Assembly: GCF_039595395.1 (NCBI RefSeq) | Contig: NZ_JBCNLP010000006.1 | Location: 1,183,001 to 1,247,000, forward strand | Origin: Novosphingobium sp. | Lineage (GTDB): Bacteria > Pseudomonadota > Alphaproteobacteria > Sphingomonadales > Sphingomonadaceae | Length of the DNA stretch: 64,000 bases | Direction: 5' to 3' | In this document: positions 43,309 to 52,273 of the stretch, piece by piece | Layout: the number at the start of each line of letters is the position of its first letter | Position numbering within the stretch: position 1 is the first letter of the stretch | Program-made: the position numbers and the translations under genes | The notes under the pieces: model-generated | Database searches by the model: none | The model's input: the letters and a program-made list of their open reading frames with translations, nothing else | Told to the model about the DNA's origin: nothing

Positions 43309-44573
43309 ACAGTCTATCCACAGCCTTGCCCTCAACCTTGTCCCATGGCGCCCGCGCGGTCGAGCGTTGTGACCTGCTGGGCCGCACGCCCTATTCGGAT
43401 ATGGAGAATGGCCTCTATCGCGCATGGCTGACACCGGCTCACAAGGCCGCGCTGGGCACGCTGGAAGGCTGGATGACGGATGCGGGCATGGCCGTCCGCA
43501 TGGATGCCATGGGCAATCTGGTCGGCCGGTATGAGGGCACAAGGCCCGACCTGCCTCCCCTGATGATCGCCAGCCATATCGACAGCGTGCGCGATGCGGG
43601 CTTCTATGACGGTCCGCTGGGCGTGATGCTGGGGGTGGAATGCGTCGCGGCGCTGCATGAAGCCGGGCGCCGCCTGCCCTTCGCCATCGAGGTCGTGGCT
43701 TTCGGCGATGAGGAAGGCAGCCGCTTTCCCGCCGCCATGCTGACCAGCCGCGCCATGGCCGGCACGCTGGACGAAGCCGCGCTGGATATGGCCGATGCGC
43801 GCGGCGTGACCCTGGCCGAGGCGATGGCGACCTTCGGGCTGGATATCGCGCGCTGGCGTGAGGCCAAGCTGGCCCGCGCGCCGCTCGCCTATCTGGAAGC
43901 GCATATCGAACAAGGCCCCGTGCTGGAAGCGCAGGGTCTGGCGCTGGGCACCGTCACCGGCATTGCCGCGCAATTGCGCTATCAGATCACCGTGCTGGGC
44001 AAGGCTGGCCATGCGGGCACTTGCGCCATGGGGCTGCGGCAGGATGCGCTGACCGCCGCCTCGGAAATGGTGCTGGCCGTGGAAGAGATCGCCCGCGCCG
44101 ATGCCAGCGATCTGGTCGCCACGGTGGGCCGCATGGCAGTGCTGCCGGGCGCGGCCAATGTGATCCCCGGCGAGACCATCTTTACGCTGGATGTGCGTTC
44201 GGGCGATGAGGTCCGTCGCGACCGCGCCGCGGCAACCATCCTCGCCCGTATCCGGGAACTGGCCGGGGCGCGTGGGCTTGGCGTGGGGATCGAGAAAATC
44301 CACAACCTGCCCGCCAGCCCCTGCGCGCCCGATCTGATGGATCTGATGGATGACGGGATCGCCGCGAGCGGGCAGCAACCGTTCCGGCTCGTTTCGGGCG
44401 CGGGGCATGATGCCATGATCATGGAGGCGATCTGCCCCACCGCCATGCTGTTTATCCGCTGCCGCGGCGGGGTCAGCCACAATCCGGCGGAACATGTCGA
44501 GGTGGCCGATGTCGAGGCTGCCTTCACCGCGATGATGCGCTTTATCGAAACCCTGGGAGCCAAGCATGTCTGA
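43305..44573 (+). CDS. M20-family allantoate amidohydrolase (HpxK/AllC-like)
   Basis: The 422-aa zinc- or manganese-dependent amidase/hydantoinase/carbamoylase-family enzyme has metal ligands in MIASHIDSVRDAGFYDGPLG, VVAFGDEEGSRF and LEAHIEQGPVLE, and a C-terminal HNPAEHVEV. It fits allantoate hydrolysis to (S)-ureidoglycine, ammonia and CO2, the step between PuuE and the downstream aminotransferase. The related ureidoglycolate or N-carbamoyl hydrolases share the fold, so specificity is inferred from the cluster. Start and stop overlap the neighbours by 4 and 8 bp. Confidence 0.82.
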   Translation: MNSLSTALPSTLSHGARAVERCDLLGRTPYSDMENGLYRAWLTPAHKAALGTLEGWMTDAGMAVRMDAMGNLVGRYEGTRPDLPPLMIASHIDSVRDAGFYDGPLGVMLGVECVAALHEAGRRLPFAIEVVAFGDEEGSRFPAAMLTSRAMAGTLDEAALDMADARGVTLAEAMATFGLDIARWREAKLARAPLAYLEAHIEQGPVLEAQGLALGTVTGIAAQLRYQITVLGKAGHAGTCAMGLRQDALTAASEMVLAVEEIARADASDLVATVGRMAVLPGAANVIPGETIFTLDVRSGDEVRRDRAAATILARIRELAGARGLGVGIEKIHNLPASPCAPDLMDLMDDGIAASGQQPFRLVSGAGHDAMIMEAICPTAMLFIRCRGGVSHNPAEHVEVADVEAAFTAMMRFIETLGAKHV

Positions 44574-45807
44574 TCTGCCGCAGGATCTTTTCGGGCAGAT
44601 CGACCCGCCGCAGCGCCTGTTGATGGGGCCCGGTCCGGTCAATGCGCACCCCCGCGTGCTGCGTGCGATGAGTGCTGATATGCTCGGCCAGTTCGACCCC
44701 GAAATGACCGGTTATATGAACCAGGTGATGGCGCTCTATCGCCCGGTGTTCGGCACGGAAAACCACTGGACCATGCTGGTGGACGGCACCGCGCGGGCGG
44801 GGATCGAGGCCGCGCTGGTCAGCCTGATCGCGCCAGGCGAGATGGCGCTGGTGGTCAATTTCGGGCGTTTCGGACTGCTGCTGCAGGAGATTTTGCAGCG
44901 CATCGGCGCGAAGTATGAAACCGTCGATGCGCCATGGGGCGAAGTCGTGCCGATGGAGGCCATTGCCGAGGCCGCACGCCGGGTGCAACCCAAGCTAATC
45001 TGCGCGGTGCATGGCGATACCTCCACCACCATGGCGCAGCCTCTGGAAGGGATCGGGGCGATTGCGCAGGAGGTCGGTGCGCTGGTCTATGTCGATGCGA
45101 CGGCCACCATCGGCGGGATGGAGATCGCCAGCGACCGCTGGGGCGCCGATGTGGTGACCGGTGGTTTGCAGAAGTGCCTTGGCGGGCCTTCGGGCTCGTC
45201 TCCCATCACCATTTCGGAGGCGGCTGCGGCCCATATCCTGCATCGCCGCCATGTCGAGAAAGGCATCGCGCGGGACGATATCGAGGATGGTATCGGCGCG
45301 ATGATCGGCTCGAACTATTTCGATCTGGCGATGGTGATGGATTACTGGGGACCCAAGCGGCTCAACCACCATACCGAGGCGACCACCATGCTCTATGGCG
45401 CGCGCGAATGTGCCCGTGTGGTGCTGGCGGAAGGTTTGTCCGCCCGCTTTGCCCGCCATGCCGCCGCCGGGCGTGCCATGACGGCGGGGGCTCGGGCGAT
45501 GGGCCTGAAGGTCTTTGGCGACGACGCGCATCGCATGACCAATGTGACCGGGTTGTGGATTCCCAATGGCGTCGATGGCGAAGCGGTGCGCGCCATGATG
45601 CGTGACGCATTCCAGATCGAGATCGGCACGGCTTTCGGGCCTCTGCAAGGCCGCATCTGGCGGCTGGGGGCGATGGGCTACAACGCCATGAAGCATAAGG
45701 TGCTGATTACGCTCTCCGCGCTTGAGGCTTGTCTGAAAGCTGAAGGTTTCAGCCTGCCGTTGGGCGCCGCCGTGCCTGCCGCCATGGCCGCATGGGAGGC
45801 TGCGTGA
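44566..45807 (+). CDS. (S)-ureidoglycine-glyoxylate aminotransferase (HpxJ/PucG-like)
   Basis: The 413-aa PLP enzyme of the class V (serine-pyruvate/alanine-glyoxylate) aminotransferase group has PLP Lys in TGGLQKCLGGPSG near residue 204, and PPQRLLMGPGPVNAHPRVLR at the N-terminus. It would transfer the ureidoglycine amino group to glyoxylate, giving oxalurate and glycine, feeding the HpxX/Y/Z/W steps. It is coupled to the upstream amidohydrolase (8 bp) and the downstream allantoinase (1 bp overlap). Confidence 0.85.
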   Translation: MSDLPQDLFGQIDPPQRLLMGPGPVNAHPRVLRAMSADMLGQFDPEMTGYMNQVMALYRPVFGTENHWTMLVDGTARAGIEAALVSLIAPGEMALVVNFGRFGLLLQEILQRIGAKYETVDAPWGEVVPMEAIAEAARRVQPKLICAVHGDTSTTMAQPLEGIGAIAQEVGALVYVDATATIGGMEIASDRWGADVVTGGLQKCLGGPSGSSPITISEAAAAHILHRRHVEKGIARDDIEDGIGAMIGSNYFDLAMVMDYWGPKRLNHHTEATTMLYGARECARVVLAEGLSARFARHAAAGRAMTAGARAMGLKVFGDDAHRMTNVTGLWIPNGVDGEAVRAMMRDAFQIEIGTAFGPLQGRIWRLGAMGYNAMKHKVLITLSALEACLKAEGFSLPLGAAVPAAMAAWEAA

Positions 45808-46676
45808 TGGTGCGCGATCTGATCGGCTATGGCGCCACCCCGCCTCAGGCCAACTGGCCGCAGGGCGCGAAGATCGCCGTGCAATTCGTCATCAATTACG
45901 AGGAGGGCGCGGAAAACACCGTCCTCAACGGCGATGAGCTGTCCGAAGGCTTTCTCTCCGAGATGGTGGGCGCGGCGCGTCACCCGGATCGCGCCATGGC
46001 GATGGAAAGCCTCTATGAATATGGCAGCCGGGCCGGGTTCTGGCGGCTGCACCGGCTGTTTACGCAGCGCGGGCTTCCTGTCACCGTCTTCGGCGTGGCC
46101 AAGGCGCTGGAAAGCAATCCCGAAGCCGTGGCCGCCATGCTGCAAGCCGATTGGGAAATCGCCAGCCACGGGCTGCGCTGGATCGATTACCAATATGTGC
46201 CCGAAGAGGTGGAGCGCGAGCATATCGCTCAGGCCATCGCTTTGCATGAGAAGGTGACGGGAAGCCGCCCATTCGGCTGGTATCAGGGGCGCACCAGCCC
46301 CAACACCGCGCGTCTGGTGGCGGAGGAAGGCGGCTTTCTCTACGATGCCGACAGCTATGCCGACGATGTGCCATACTGGCAGGGCAAGCAGTTGATCGTG
46401 CCCTATACGCTGGACGCCAACGATATGAAATTCGTTGCCCTGAACGGCTTTACGGAAGGCGATCAGTTCTTCCACTATCTGCGCGACACCTTCGACCAGC
46501 TCTATGCCGAGGGTGGCCGCATGATGAGCGTGGGCCTGCATGGCCGCGTGGTCGGCAAGCCGGCGCGGGCGCGGGCTCTGGCGCGTTTTCTGAATCATAT
46601 CGCGGGCTACAACGATGTCTGGGTGGCCCGCCGCATCGATATCGCCCGCCACTGGATGGAGCAGCACCCCGCATGA
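45807..46676 (+). CDS. puuE: Allantoinase, PuuE type (polysaccharide-deacetylase fold)
   Basis: The 289-aa metal-independent allantoinase opens allantoin to allantoate. The ATG at 45807 follows GGGAGG (45794-45799). PuuE-specific stretches are visible: AVQFVINYEEGAENTVLNGD, YGSRAGFWRLHRLF, ASHGLRWIDYQYV and GWYQGRTSPNTARLV. This NodB-like-fold allantoinase is unrelated to the amidohydrolase-fold AllB. It overlaps hpxZ by 4 bp. Confidence 0.93.
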   Translation: MVRDLIGYGATPPQANWPQGAKIAVQFVINYEEGAENTVLNGDELSEGFLSEMVGAARHPDRAMAMESLYEYGSRAGFWRLHRLFTQRGLPVTVFGVAKALESNPEAVAAMLQADWEIASHGLRWIDYQYVPEEVEREHIAQAIALHEKVTGSRPFGWYQGRTSPNTARLVAEEGGFLYDADSYADDVPYWQGKQLIVPYTLDANDMKFVALNGFTEGDQFFHYLRDTFDQLYAEGGRMMSVGLHGRVVGKPARARALARFLNHIAGYNDVWVARRIDIARHWMEQHPA

Positions 46677-47053
46677 TGATCGACAATCCCGCCCTGCTGG
46701 CCGAAGTCACCGCCGCCTTCCACGAATATGAGCGCGCGCTGATGGAGGACGATATCCCGGCGATGGACGCCCTGTTCCACGAGGCCCCCACCACCAACCG
46801 CTATGGCGTGGGCGAGGTGCTTTACGGCATCGAGGAGATCCGCGAATTCCGCAAGGGGCGTGGCGGCTCCCCGCAACGTAAACTGGGCCGCGTGGCGATC
46901 ACCGTCTATGGCGACAGTTTCGCCACCGCCGATGCCGAATTCTTCCGGGAAAACTCCGACCGCCGGGGCCGCCAGACGCAAAGCTGGGTGAAATTTCCCG
47001 ATGGCTGGAAGGTGGTCTCCGCCCATGTCAGCCTGGAGGGGAACACGCACTGA
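46673..47053 (+). CDS. hpxZ: Oxalurate catabolism protein HpxZ (DUF3225)
   Basis: This 126-aa SnoaL/NTF2-like small protein has family marks including PTTNRYGVGEVLYGIEEIRE and DAEFFRENSDRRGRQTQSW. HpxZ accompanies HpxW/X/Y in Klebsiella, where it is required for oxalurate use, but its chemistry is not established. Here it is in the plus-strand operon while hpxX and hpxY are in a separate minus-strand unit. Confidence 0.88.
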   Translation: MMIDNPALLAEVTAAFHEYERALMEDDIPAMDALFHEAPTTNRYGVGEVLYGIEEIREFRKGRGGSPQRKLGRVAITVYGDSFATADAEFFRENSDRRGRQTQSWVKFPDGWKVVSAHVSLEGNTH

Positions 47054-47544
47054 TGATGCTCGATGCGATCAATGCCCTGCCTGCGGACGCCTTCGTGGCG
47101 TGCTATGGCGCCCTGTTCGAGCATTCGCCCTGGGTGGTAGAGCGGGCGGCGGCTCTGCGCCCCTTTGCCGATCTGCACGCTGGGTTGATGCAGGCGCTGG
47201 ACGCCGCCTCGGCAGAGGAAAAGCTGGCTCTGATCCGCGCTCACCCGGAGCTGGCGGGCAAGGCGGCGATCGACAAAACCCTCACCGAAGCCAGCACCGC
47301 CGAACAGGCCAGCGCCGGGCTGGATCGCCTGACGCCTGAAGAGTTCGCGCGGTTCCATGAGCTGAACGCCGCCTATCGCGCCACCCATGACATGCCCTTC
47401 ATCATCTGCGTGCGGCTGACCGACAAGGCGGGTATCCTCGCCGCGATGGAAGCGCGCGCGGCCAACGATACGACCACGGAGGTCGCCACCGCTCTGGCCG
47501 AGATCGGCAAGATCGTGAAGCTGCGGCTGGACGATATGGCATGA
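47053..47544 (+). CDS. uraD: OHCU decarboxylase
   Basis: The 163-aa protein decarboxylates 2-oxo-4-hydroxy-4-carboxy-5-ureidoimidazoline to S-allantoin. Helical fold with FEHSPWVVERAAALRPF (catalytic His), RAHPELAGKAA, and FHELNAAYRATHDMPFIICV, all diagnostic. Its start overlaps the hpxZ stop. Next to it are uraH and the flavoprotein, which together span urate to allantoin. Confidence 0.95.
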   Translation: MMLDAINALPADAFVACYGALFEHSPWVVERAAALRPFADLHAGLMQALDAASAEEKLALIRAHPELAGKAAIDKTLTEASTAEQASAGLDRLTPEEFARFHELNAAYRATHDMPFIICVRLTDKAGILAAMEARAANDTTTEVATALAEIGKIVKLRLDDMA

Positions 47545-48983
47545 TCGCGGATGGCCTTCCGGCTCTGGAAGCGCGGCTGGCGCATGATCTGGCGCAGATC
47601 GCGCTGGGCGGGCCGGACTGGACTCATCCGCGTGATCTGGATGGCCAACATGTCTACGATGTGGTGATCGTCGGCGGGGGACAAAGTGGCCTTTCCGCCG
47701 GTTTCGGTCTGAGGCGCGAGCGGATCAACAACATCCTGATCCTCGACGAGAATGAGCCGGGACAGGAAGGTCCATGGGTGACCTATGCCCGCATGGTCAC
47801 GCTGCGCACGCCCAAACATCTGACGCCGGTGGATTTCGGCATTCCTTCCCTCACCTATCGCGCCTGGTGGGAAGCCCAGCACGGCGCAGAAGGCTGGAAC
47901 AAGCTGGACAAGATCCCGCGCGGCGACTGGATGGACTATCTGCGCTGGTATCGCCGGGTGCTGGATCTGCCGGTCCGCAACGGCGCCAGGGTGGAACTGA
48001 TCGAGCCCTTGGGCGGTGGCCTGTTCCGCATCCATATCGCGGGCGGCGATGCCGTGATCGCGCGCAAGGTGGTGCTGGCCACCGGCATTCAGGGCGGCGG
48101 CGAGTGGCATACCCCCGCCATGATCCGCGACAATCTGCCCCGTCATCTCTACGCCCATACCAGCGAGGCGGTCGATTACGCCGCGATGAAGGGCAAGCGC
48201 ATCGGCATTCTGGGCGGCGGGGCCAGCGCCTTCGACAATGCCCAATTCGCGCTGAACGCGGGCGTCGGCGCGGCGGAGGTGTTTATCCGCCGCAAGGTGC
48301 TGCCGCGCATCAACCCCATCCGCTTTATGGAGCGTGTCGGGCTGGCGGCACGTTATCGCGCGCTGTCCGATGCCGACAAATACCGCGCCATGGCCTGTTT
48401 CCTGAGCCACAACCAGCCGCCCACCAATGACACTTTCGAGCGGGCCGCCGCCCTGCCGGGCTTCGATCTGCATCTGGGCAGCCCGTGGCTGGCGGTGGAG
48501 GCCGTCAATGATGGCACGCAGGTCAAGGTCACGACGCCCAAGGGCACGCATCTTTTCGATTTTGTCGTGCTCTCCACCGGGCTGATCAGCGACCATGCCC
48601 TGCGCCCCGAACTGCGCCTGGTGGCCGACAGCATCGCCCGCTGGGGCGAGCGCGTACCGGTGCCCGAGGGCTGCGATGTCGCGCCCTCCATCGGCGATCT
48701 GATCGCGGCGCATCCCTATCTGGGACCGTCGTTTGAACTGTTGCCCAACACGCCCGACAAGACTGCGCAGGTCCATGGGCTGTTTGCTTTCAACTATGCC
48801 GCGCTGCTCAGCATGGGGCTGTCGGCCTCGGCGCTGTCCGGGCTGGAGCAGGCGCTGCCCAAGCTGGCCGGGGGGATTGCCGATCAGCTCTTCCTCGACG
48901 ACAAGGAGCGCAATCTGGCCGCCTTCCTCACCTATGACGATGAGGAATTTCTCGGCCAATGGCCCCGCAAGGAAACAGCATGA
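47541..48983 (+). CDS. FMO-like FAD/NAD(P)-dependent monooxygenase, candidate urate oxidase
   Basis: The 480-aa flavoprotein has two dinucleotide-binding motifs: FAD GGGQSGLSAG near residue 46 and NAD(P) GILGGGASAFDNA near residue 222, as in flavin monooxygenases (BVMO/FMO or lysine/ornithine hydroxylase types). It is translationally coupled between uraD and uraH, exactly where the urate hydroxylating step is needed. No uricase (PucL/UOX), PuuD or p-hydroxybenzoate-hydroxylase-type HpxO is in the window. The urate role is therefore inferred from position; an N-hydroxylase or other function remains possible. No signal peptide. Confidence 0.72.
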   Translation: MIADGLPALEARLAHDLAQIALGGPDWTHPRDLDGQHVYDVVIVGGGQSGLSAGFGLRRERINNILILDENEPGQEGPWVTYARMVTLRTPKHLTPVDFGIPSLTYRAWWEAQHGAEGWNKLDKIPRGDWMDYLRWYRRVLDLPVRNGARVELIEPLGGGLFRIHIAGGDAVIARKVVLATGIQGGGEWHTPAMIRDNLPRHLYAHTSEAVDYAAMKGKRIGILGGGASAFDNAQFALNAGVGAAEVFIRRKVLPRINPIRFMERVGLAARYRALSDADKYRAMACFLSHNQPPTNDTFERAAALPGFDLHLGSPWLAVEAVNDGTQVKVTTPKGTHLFDFVVLSTGLISDHALRPELRLVADSIARWGERVPVPEGCDVAPSIGDLIAAHPYLGPSFELLPNTPDKTAQVHGLFAFNYAALLSMGLSASALSGLEQALPKLAGGIADQLFLDDKERNLAAFLTYDDEEFLGQWPRKETA

Positions 48984-49306
48984 GCAGCCTGTCCACCCAT
49001 GTCCTCGATACCGTCAGCGGGCGCCCCGCCCCCGGCATCCGCGTGGTGCTGACGCAAGGCGATGCCCGACTGGCCGAGGGCATCACCGATGCCGATGGAC
49101 GCTTTCGCGGCTTCCCGGCGCTGTCAGCGGGCGCCTATGTGCTGACCTTCCATGTGGGCGATTATTTCCGTGGCCTCGGCACGCCGCTGGCCGACCCGCC
49201 GTTTCTGGATGTGGTGCCCATCCATTTCGGGGCAGGCGATCAGGGCCATTACCATGTGCCGCTGCTGGTCTCGCCCTTTGCCTTCTCGACCTATCGCGGC
49301 AGTTGA
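48980..49306 (+). CDS. uraH: 5-hydroxyisourate hydrolase (transthyretin-like)
   Basis: The 108-aa enzyme hydrolyses 5-hydroxyisourate to OHCU. N-terminal THVLDTVSGRPAPGIRV (catalytic His), middle TDADGRFRGF, and the C-terminal tetrapeptide YRGS of HIU hydrolases are all present. The ATG at 48980 overlaps the flavoprotein stop (ATGA), with AAGGA upstream. Confidence 0.96.
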   Translation: MSSLSTHVLDTVSGRPAPGIRVVLTQGDARLAEGITDADGRFRGFPALSAGAYVLTFHVGDYFRGLGTPLADPPFLDVVPIHFGAGDQGHYHVPLLVSPFAFSTYRGS

Positions 49307-49327
49307 ACCAGACTGGAGATATCCAAA

Positions 49328-50649
49328 GTGTTGAAGGGTTTCCGGGCTGAACTTCTCAGCCTGCCGCATGATCCGCGTGTGGCGGGCACCCAGGCGCTGC
49401 GCCATGAGGCGGACGGCCTGCTGGTGGTCGAAAGCGGTATCGTCGTGGCTCGCGGCGACTACGCCACGCTGGCCCCGCGCTTCCCCGGCCTCACCATCGA
49501 GGACCACCGCCCGCTCCTGCTGGTGCCCGGCTTCATCGACACCCATATCCATTACCCCCAGACCGAGCGCATCGCCGCCCATGGCCTGCAACTGCTCGAC
49601 TGGCTGGCCAGCATATCTTTCCCGCCGAGCGCGCCTTTGCCGATCCGGCCCATGCCCGCGACGTGTCTGCCTTCTTCCTTGACGAATTGCTGCGCCACGG
49701 CACCACCAGCGCGCTGGTCTTCGCCACGGTGCATGAGGGCTCGGTCGATGCGCTGTTCGAGGCGGCGTTGGCACGCAAGATGCGCATCGCCTCGGGCAAG
49801 GTGCTGATGGATCTGGGGCCGGAGGGCTTGCGCGATACGCCTGAAACCGCCCGCTCGGAAAGCGAGGCTCTGATCGCCCGCTGGCATGGCAAAGGCCGCC
49901 TGACCTATGCGGTGACCCCGCGCTTTGCCCTGACCTCCTCCGACGCGCAATTGTCGGTGGCGGGGGAGCTGCTCAAAGCTCATCCCGAAGCCCTGCTCCA
50001 CACCCATATCTCCGAAAACCGCGACGAGATCGCCGCCGTGCTGGGGCGCTTTTCCGAGGCCAGCGACTATCTCGATGTCTATGACCGCTTCGGGCTGGTG
50101 GGCGCGCGCTCTGTCTTCGCCCATGGCATCCATCTGTCAGACCGCGAATGCTGCCGTCTGCACGAAAGCGGCGCGGGGGTGGCCTTGTGCCCCACCTCCA
50201 ACCTGTTCCTTGGCTCGGGGCTGTTCGATCTGGCGCGGCTGGACGCGCATGGGGTGGCGCTGGGCTTGGGCACCGATGTAGGAGCGGGCACCAGCCTGTC
50301 CATGCTGGCGACCATGGGGGAGGCTTACAAAGTCTGCCAATTGCAGGGCAATCCGCTCGACCCGTTCCGCGCGCTCTACCTGGCCACGCAGGGCGGCGCC
50401 AATATGCTGGGCATGGGTACGCAAGTCGGGGCGCTGATGGAAGGGCAGGAAGCTGATTTCCTCCTTCTCGACCATGCAGCCACGCCGCTCTCCGCCCGCC
50501 GCTGCGCCCATCTCCCCTTGGCCGAACGCCTGTTTGCCATGCAAATTCTGGGAGACGACCGCTTTGTTGCGCGCACCTATATTGCAGGTGACCTCGCCCA
50601 CGACCGGGATGCACCAAAGGCCGAACCCGAAGCGCAACGCAGACAATAA
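49328..50649 (+). pseudogene. guaD: Guanine deaminase interrupted by one frameshift
   Basis: The zinc amidohydrolase, which deaminates guanine to xanthine, is split between two frames. Frame 2 from GTG 49328 reads through the metal motif GFIDTHIHYPQTER to LLDWLAS at ~49612. The continuation (FPAERAFADPAHARD, then FFLDELLRHGTTSAL) is in frame 1, and the protein runs to 50649 with HTHISE, FAHGIHL and GTDVGAGTSLS intact. Restoring one base after AGC at 49610-49612 would give LASYIFPAER, the usual family sequence, so a single-base deletion is likely. Everything else is well conserved, so a sequencing error or very recent mutation is possible. Confidence 0.85.
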
Positions 50650-50656
50650 TGGGAGC

Positions 50657-50677
50657 GCGAGGGTGTAACACCCTCGC
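50657..50677. terminator. Hairpin between convergent purine operons
   Basis: GCGAGGGTG-TAA-CACCCTCGC forms a perfect 9-bp stem, placed between the guaD end and the hpxY stop on the opposite strand. No long T tract follows. Confidence 0.6.
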
Positions 50678-50701
50678 ATTCACCCTTTAATGTTCTTCCA
50701 T

Positions 50702-52033
50702 CTAAATCCCTAAAACCCCGGCCACCTCCAGCCGCGCCGCCAGATCGAACAACAAGCCTTCCCGCCCCGGTGCCCCGATCAACTGCAGCCCCAAAGGCAG
50801 TTGCCCCGGCCGCTTCAAGGGCGCCGACAGCACCGGCACTCCTGCCAGACTGATCGGCTGAGCCAGCATCCCCAGATTGGCGCGCGCCGGCGCCGGGCCA
50901 AACCCCGTATGGATCACCGGATCGGCAATAAGGGGCGCGACATCGGGCGTGGCCGGGGCGATCAGCACGTCATAGCGTTGCAGCAGCGCAAGCGCCTGTT
51001 TGCGGAACCAGTCCCTGAAGCGGACGGCGCGATCGCGCAGAGGCGTCGGCACCAGATTGCCCGCCAGCAGCCGGTCACGGGTTTCGGGGTCAAAGGCCAG
51101 CGCCCGTTTCGACAGGTCCTGCCGGTGGAGGCGCCCGCCATCATGAGCGGTGATCAAGAAGGCGGCGGCGCGGGCGGCCTCCACCTGAGGCAGCTCGGCC
51201 ATGGGCAGCACGCCCAGCAGCGCCTCGATCCCCGCGAAGGCCTTGTAGAGATCAGGAATGGCGTGATCGACGAACCAGCCGCCCAGCCGGGCCACGCGGC
51301 GGGCCGTCATGGGGGCGATGGGTTCGCCCTGCGCGACCTCTGCCGCCAGCCGCAGATCGTCCAGCGTGTTGGCAAAGGGCCCCAGCGTGTCGAGCATCGG
51401 CACAAAGGGAAAGCTGCCGTCTTCCGGCACGCTGCCATGCGCCGGGCGAAAGCCCCAGACGCCGCAAAGCGAGGCGGGCACGCGGATCGAGCCATTGGTG
51501 TCCGACCCCCAGCTCAGCGGCAGCATCCCCGCCGCCACCGCCGCCGCCGATCCGCCGCTGGAGCCACCGGCCAGCCTTGCGGTGTCGCGCGGGTTGCATG
51601 TGGTGCCGAAATACGCGTTCACCGTGACGAAGCCATAGGCATATTCGTCCATGTTCAGCACGGCGATGGGCACGGCTCCGGCGGCGGTCAGGCGGCGCAG
51701 CAGGGCAGCGTCACGCAAGGCAGGCGCAGCATCGATGCGCATCGCGGCGCCGGCGGTGGTGGGCTGGCCCTCCACATCGAACAGGGCCTTGAGGCCGATG
51801 GGAACCCCTGCCAGCGGGCCGGGGTCCTGCCCGCGTGCGACAGCGGCATCGATGGCGGCGGCGGCGTACAGCGCACGATCGCCCAGCACCGTGTTGACCG
51901 CCTTGATCTCTCCATCCCGCGCGGCGATGGCTTCCAGCGTGGCGAGGGCGACCTCCACCGCCCGGACGCGGCCGGTGCGCACGGCGCGGGCGATCTGGGT
52001 GGCGGAGGACAGGGCCGCGAGGGTGACATTCAT
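50702..52033 (-). CDS. hpxY: AtzE-family amidase (HpxY-like)
   Basis: The 443-aa amidase-signature-family hydrolase has Lys in PIGLKALFDV, cis-Ser and Ser nucleophile in ARLAGGSSGGSAAAVA and WGSDTNGSIRVPASLCG. In hpx clusters AtzE-like HpxY works with the small HpxX in oxalurate breakdown (compare 1-carboxybiuret hydrolase AtzE with its AtzG partner). It is coupled to hpxX by a 4-bp overlap. Confidence 0.86.
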   Translation of the reverse strand: MNVTLAALSSATQIARAVRTGRVRAVEVALATLEAIAARDGEIKAVNTVLGDRALYAAAAIDAAVARGQDPGPLAGVPIGLKALFDVEGQPTTAGAAMRIDAAPALRDAALLRRLTAAGAVPIAVLNMDEYAYGFVTVNAYFGTTCNPRDTARLAGGSSGGSAAAVAAGMLPLSWGSDTNGSIRVPASLCGVWGFRPAHGSVPEDGSFPFVPMLDTLGPFANTLDDLRLAAEVAQGEPIAPMTARRVARLGGWFVDHAIPDLYKAFAGIEALLGVLPMAELPQVEAARAAAFLITAHDGGRLHRQDLSKRALAFDPETRDRLLAGNLVPTPLRDRAVRFRDWFRKQALALLQRYDVLIAPATPDVAPLIADPVIHTGFGPAPARANLGMLAQPISLAGVPVLSAPLKRPGQLPLGLQLIGAPGREGLLFDLAARLEVAGVLGI

Positions 52034-52260
52034 GGCACATCCCCGATGGCGGTCAGCGCGGCCTCCACCGTGGCCCAGCGGTCTTCCAGCAGCGCCAGAT
52101 TGGCCTTGATGCCGGGCAGGCAGGCGTCCGGCAGGTTCAGCCCCTGCGCAAGGGCCTTGTCGCGGATCTGCTCTTCGCTCCAGCCGGTGGGGTGGAAGTC
52201 CCCGATCATCGCATGGCTGGCACGATCACCGTGATTGGCACCCACATTGTCACTCACCAA
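52030..52260 (-). CDS. hpxX: HpxX-like small subunit (DUF4089/AtzG family)
   Basis: This protein of at most 76 aa precedes hpxY. Its C-terminal half matches the AtzG/HpxX pattern (LPDACLPGIKANLALLEDRW). The start is uncertain: TTG 52260 or GTG 52257 follow GGAG, while ATG 52212 would give a 60-aa form nearer to the family length. It probably stabilises or completes the HpxY amidase. Confidence 0.75.
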   Translation of the reverse strand: MVSDNVGANHGDRASHAMIGDFHPTGWSEEQIRDKALAQGLNLPDACLPGIKANLALLEDRWATVEAALTAIGDVP

Positions 52261-52273
52261 AGACCCATCTCCG

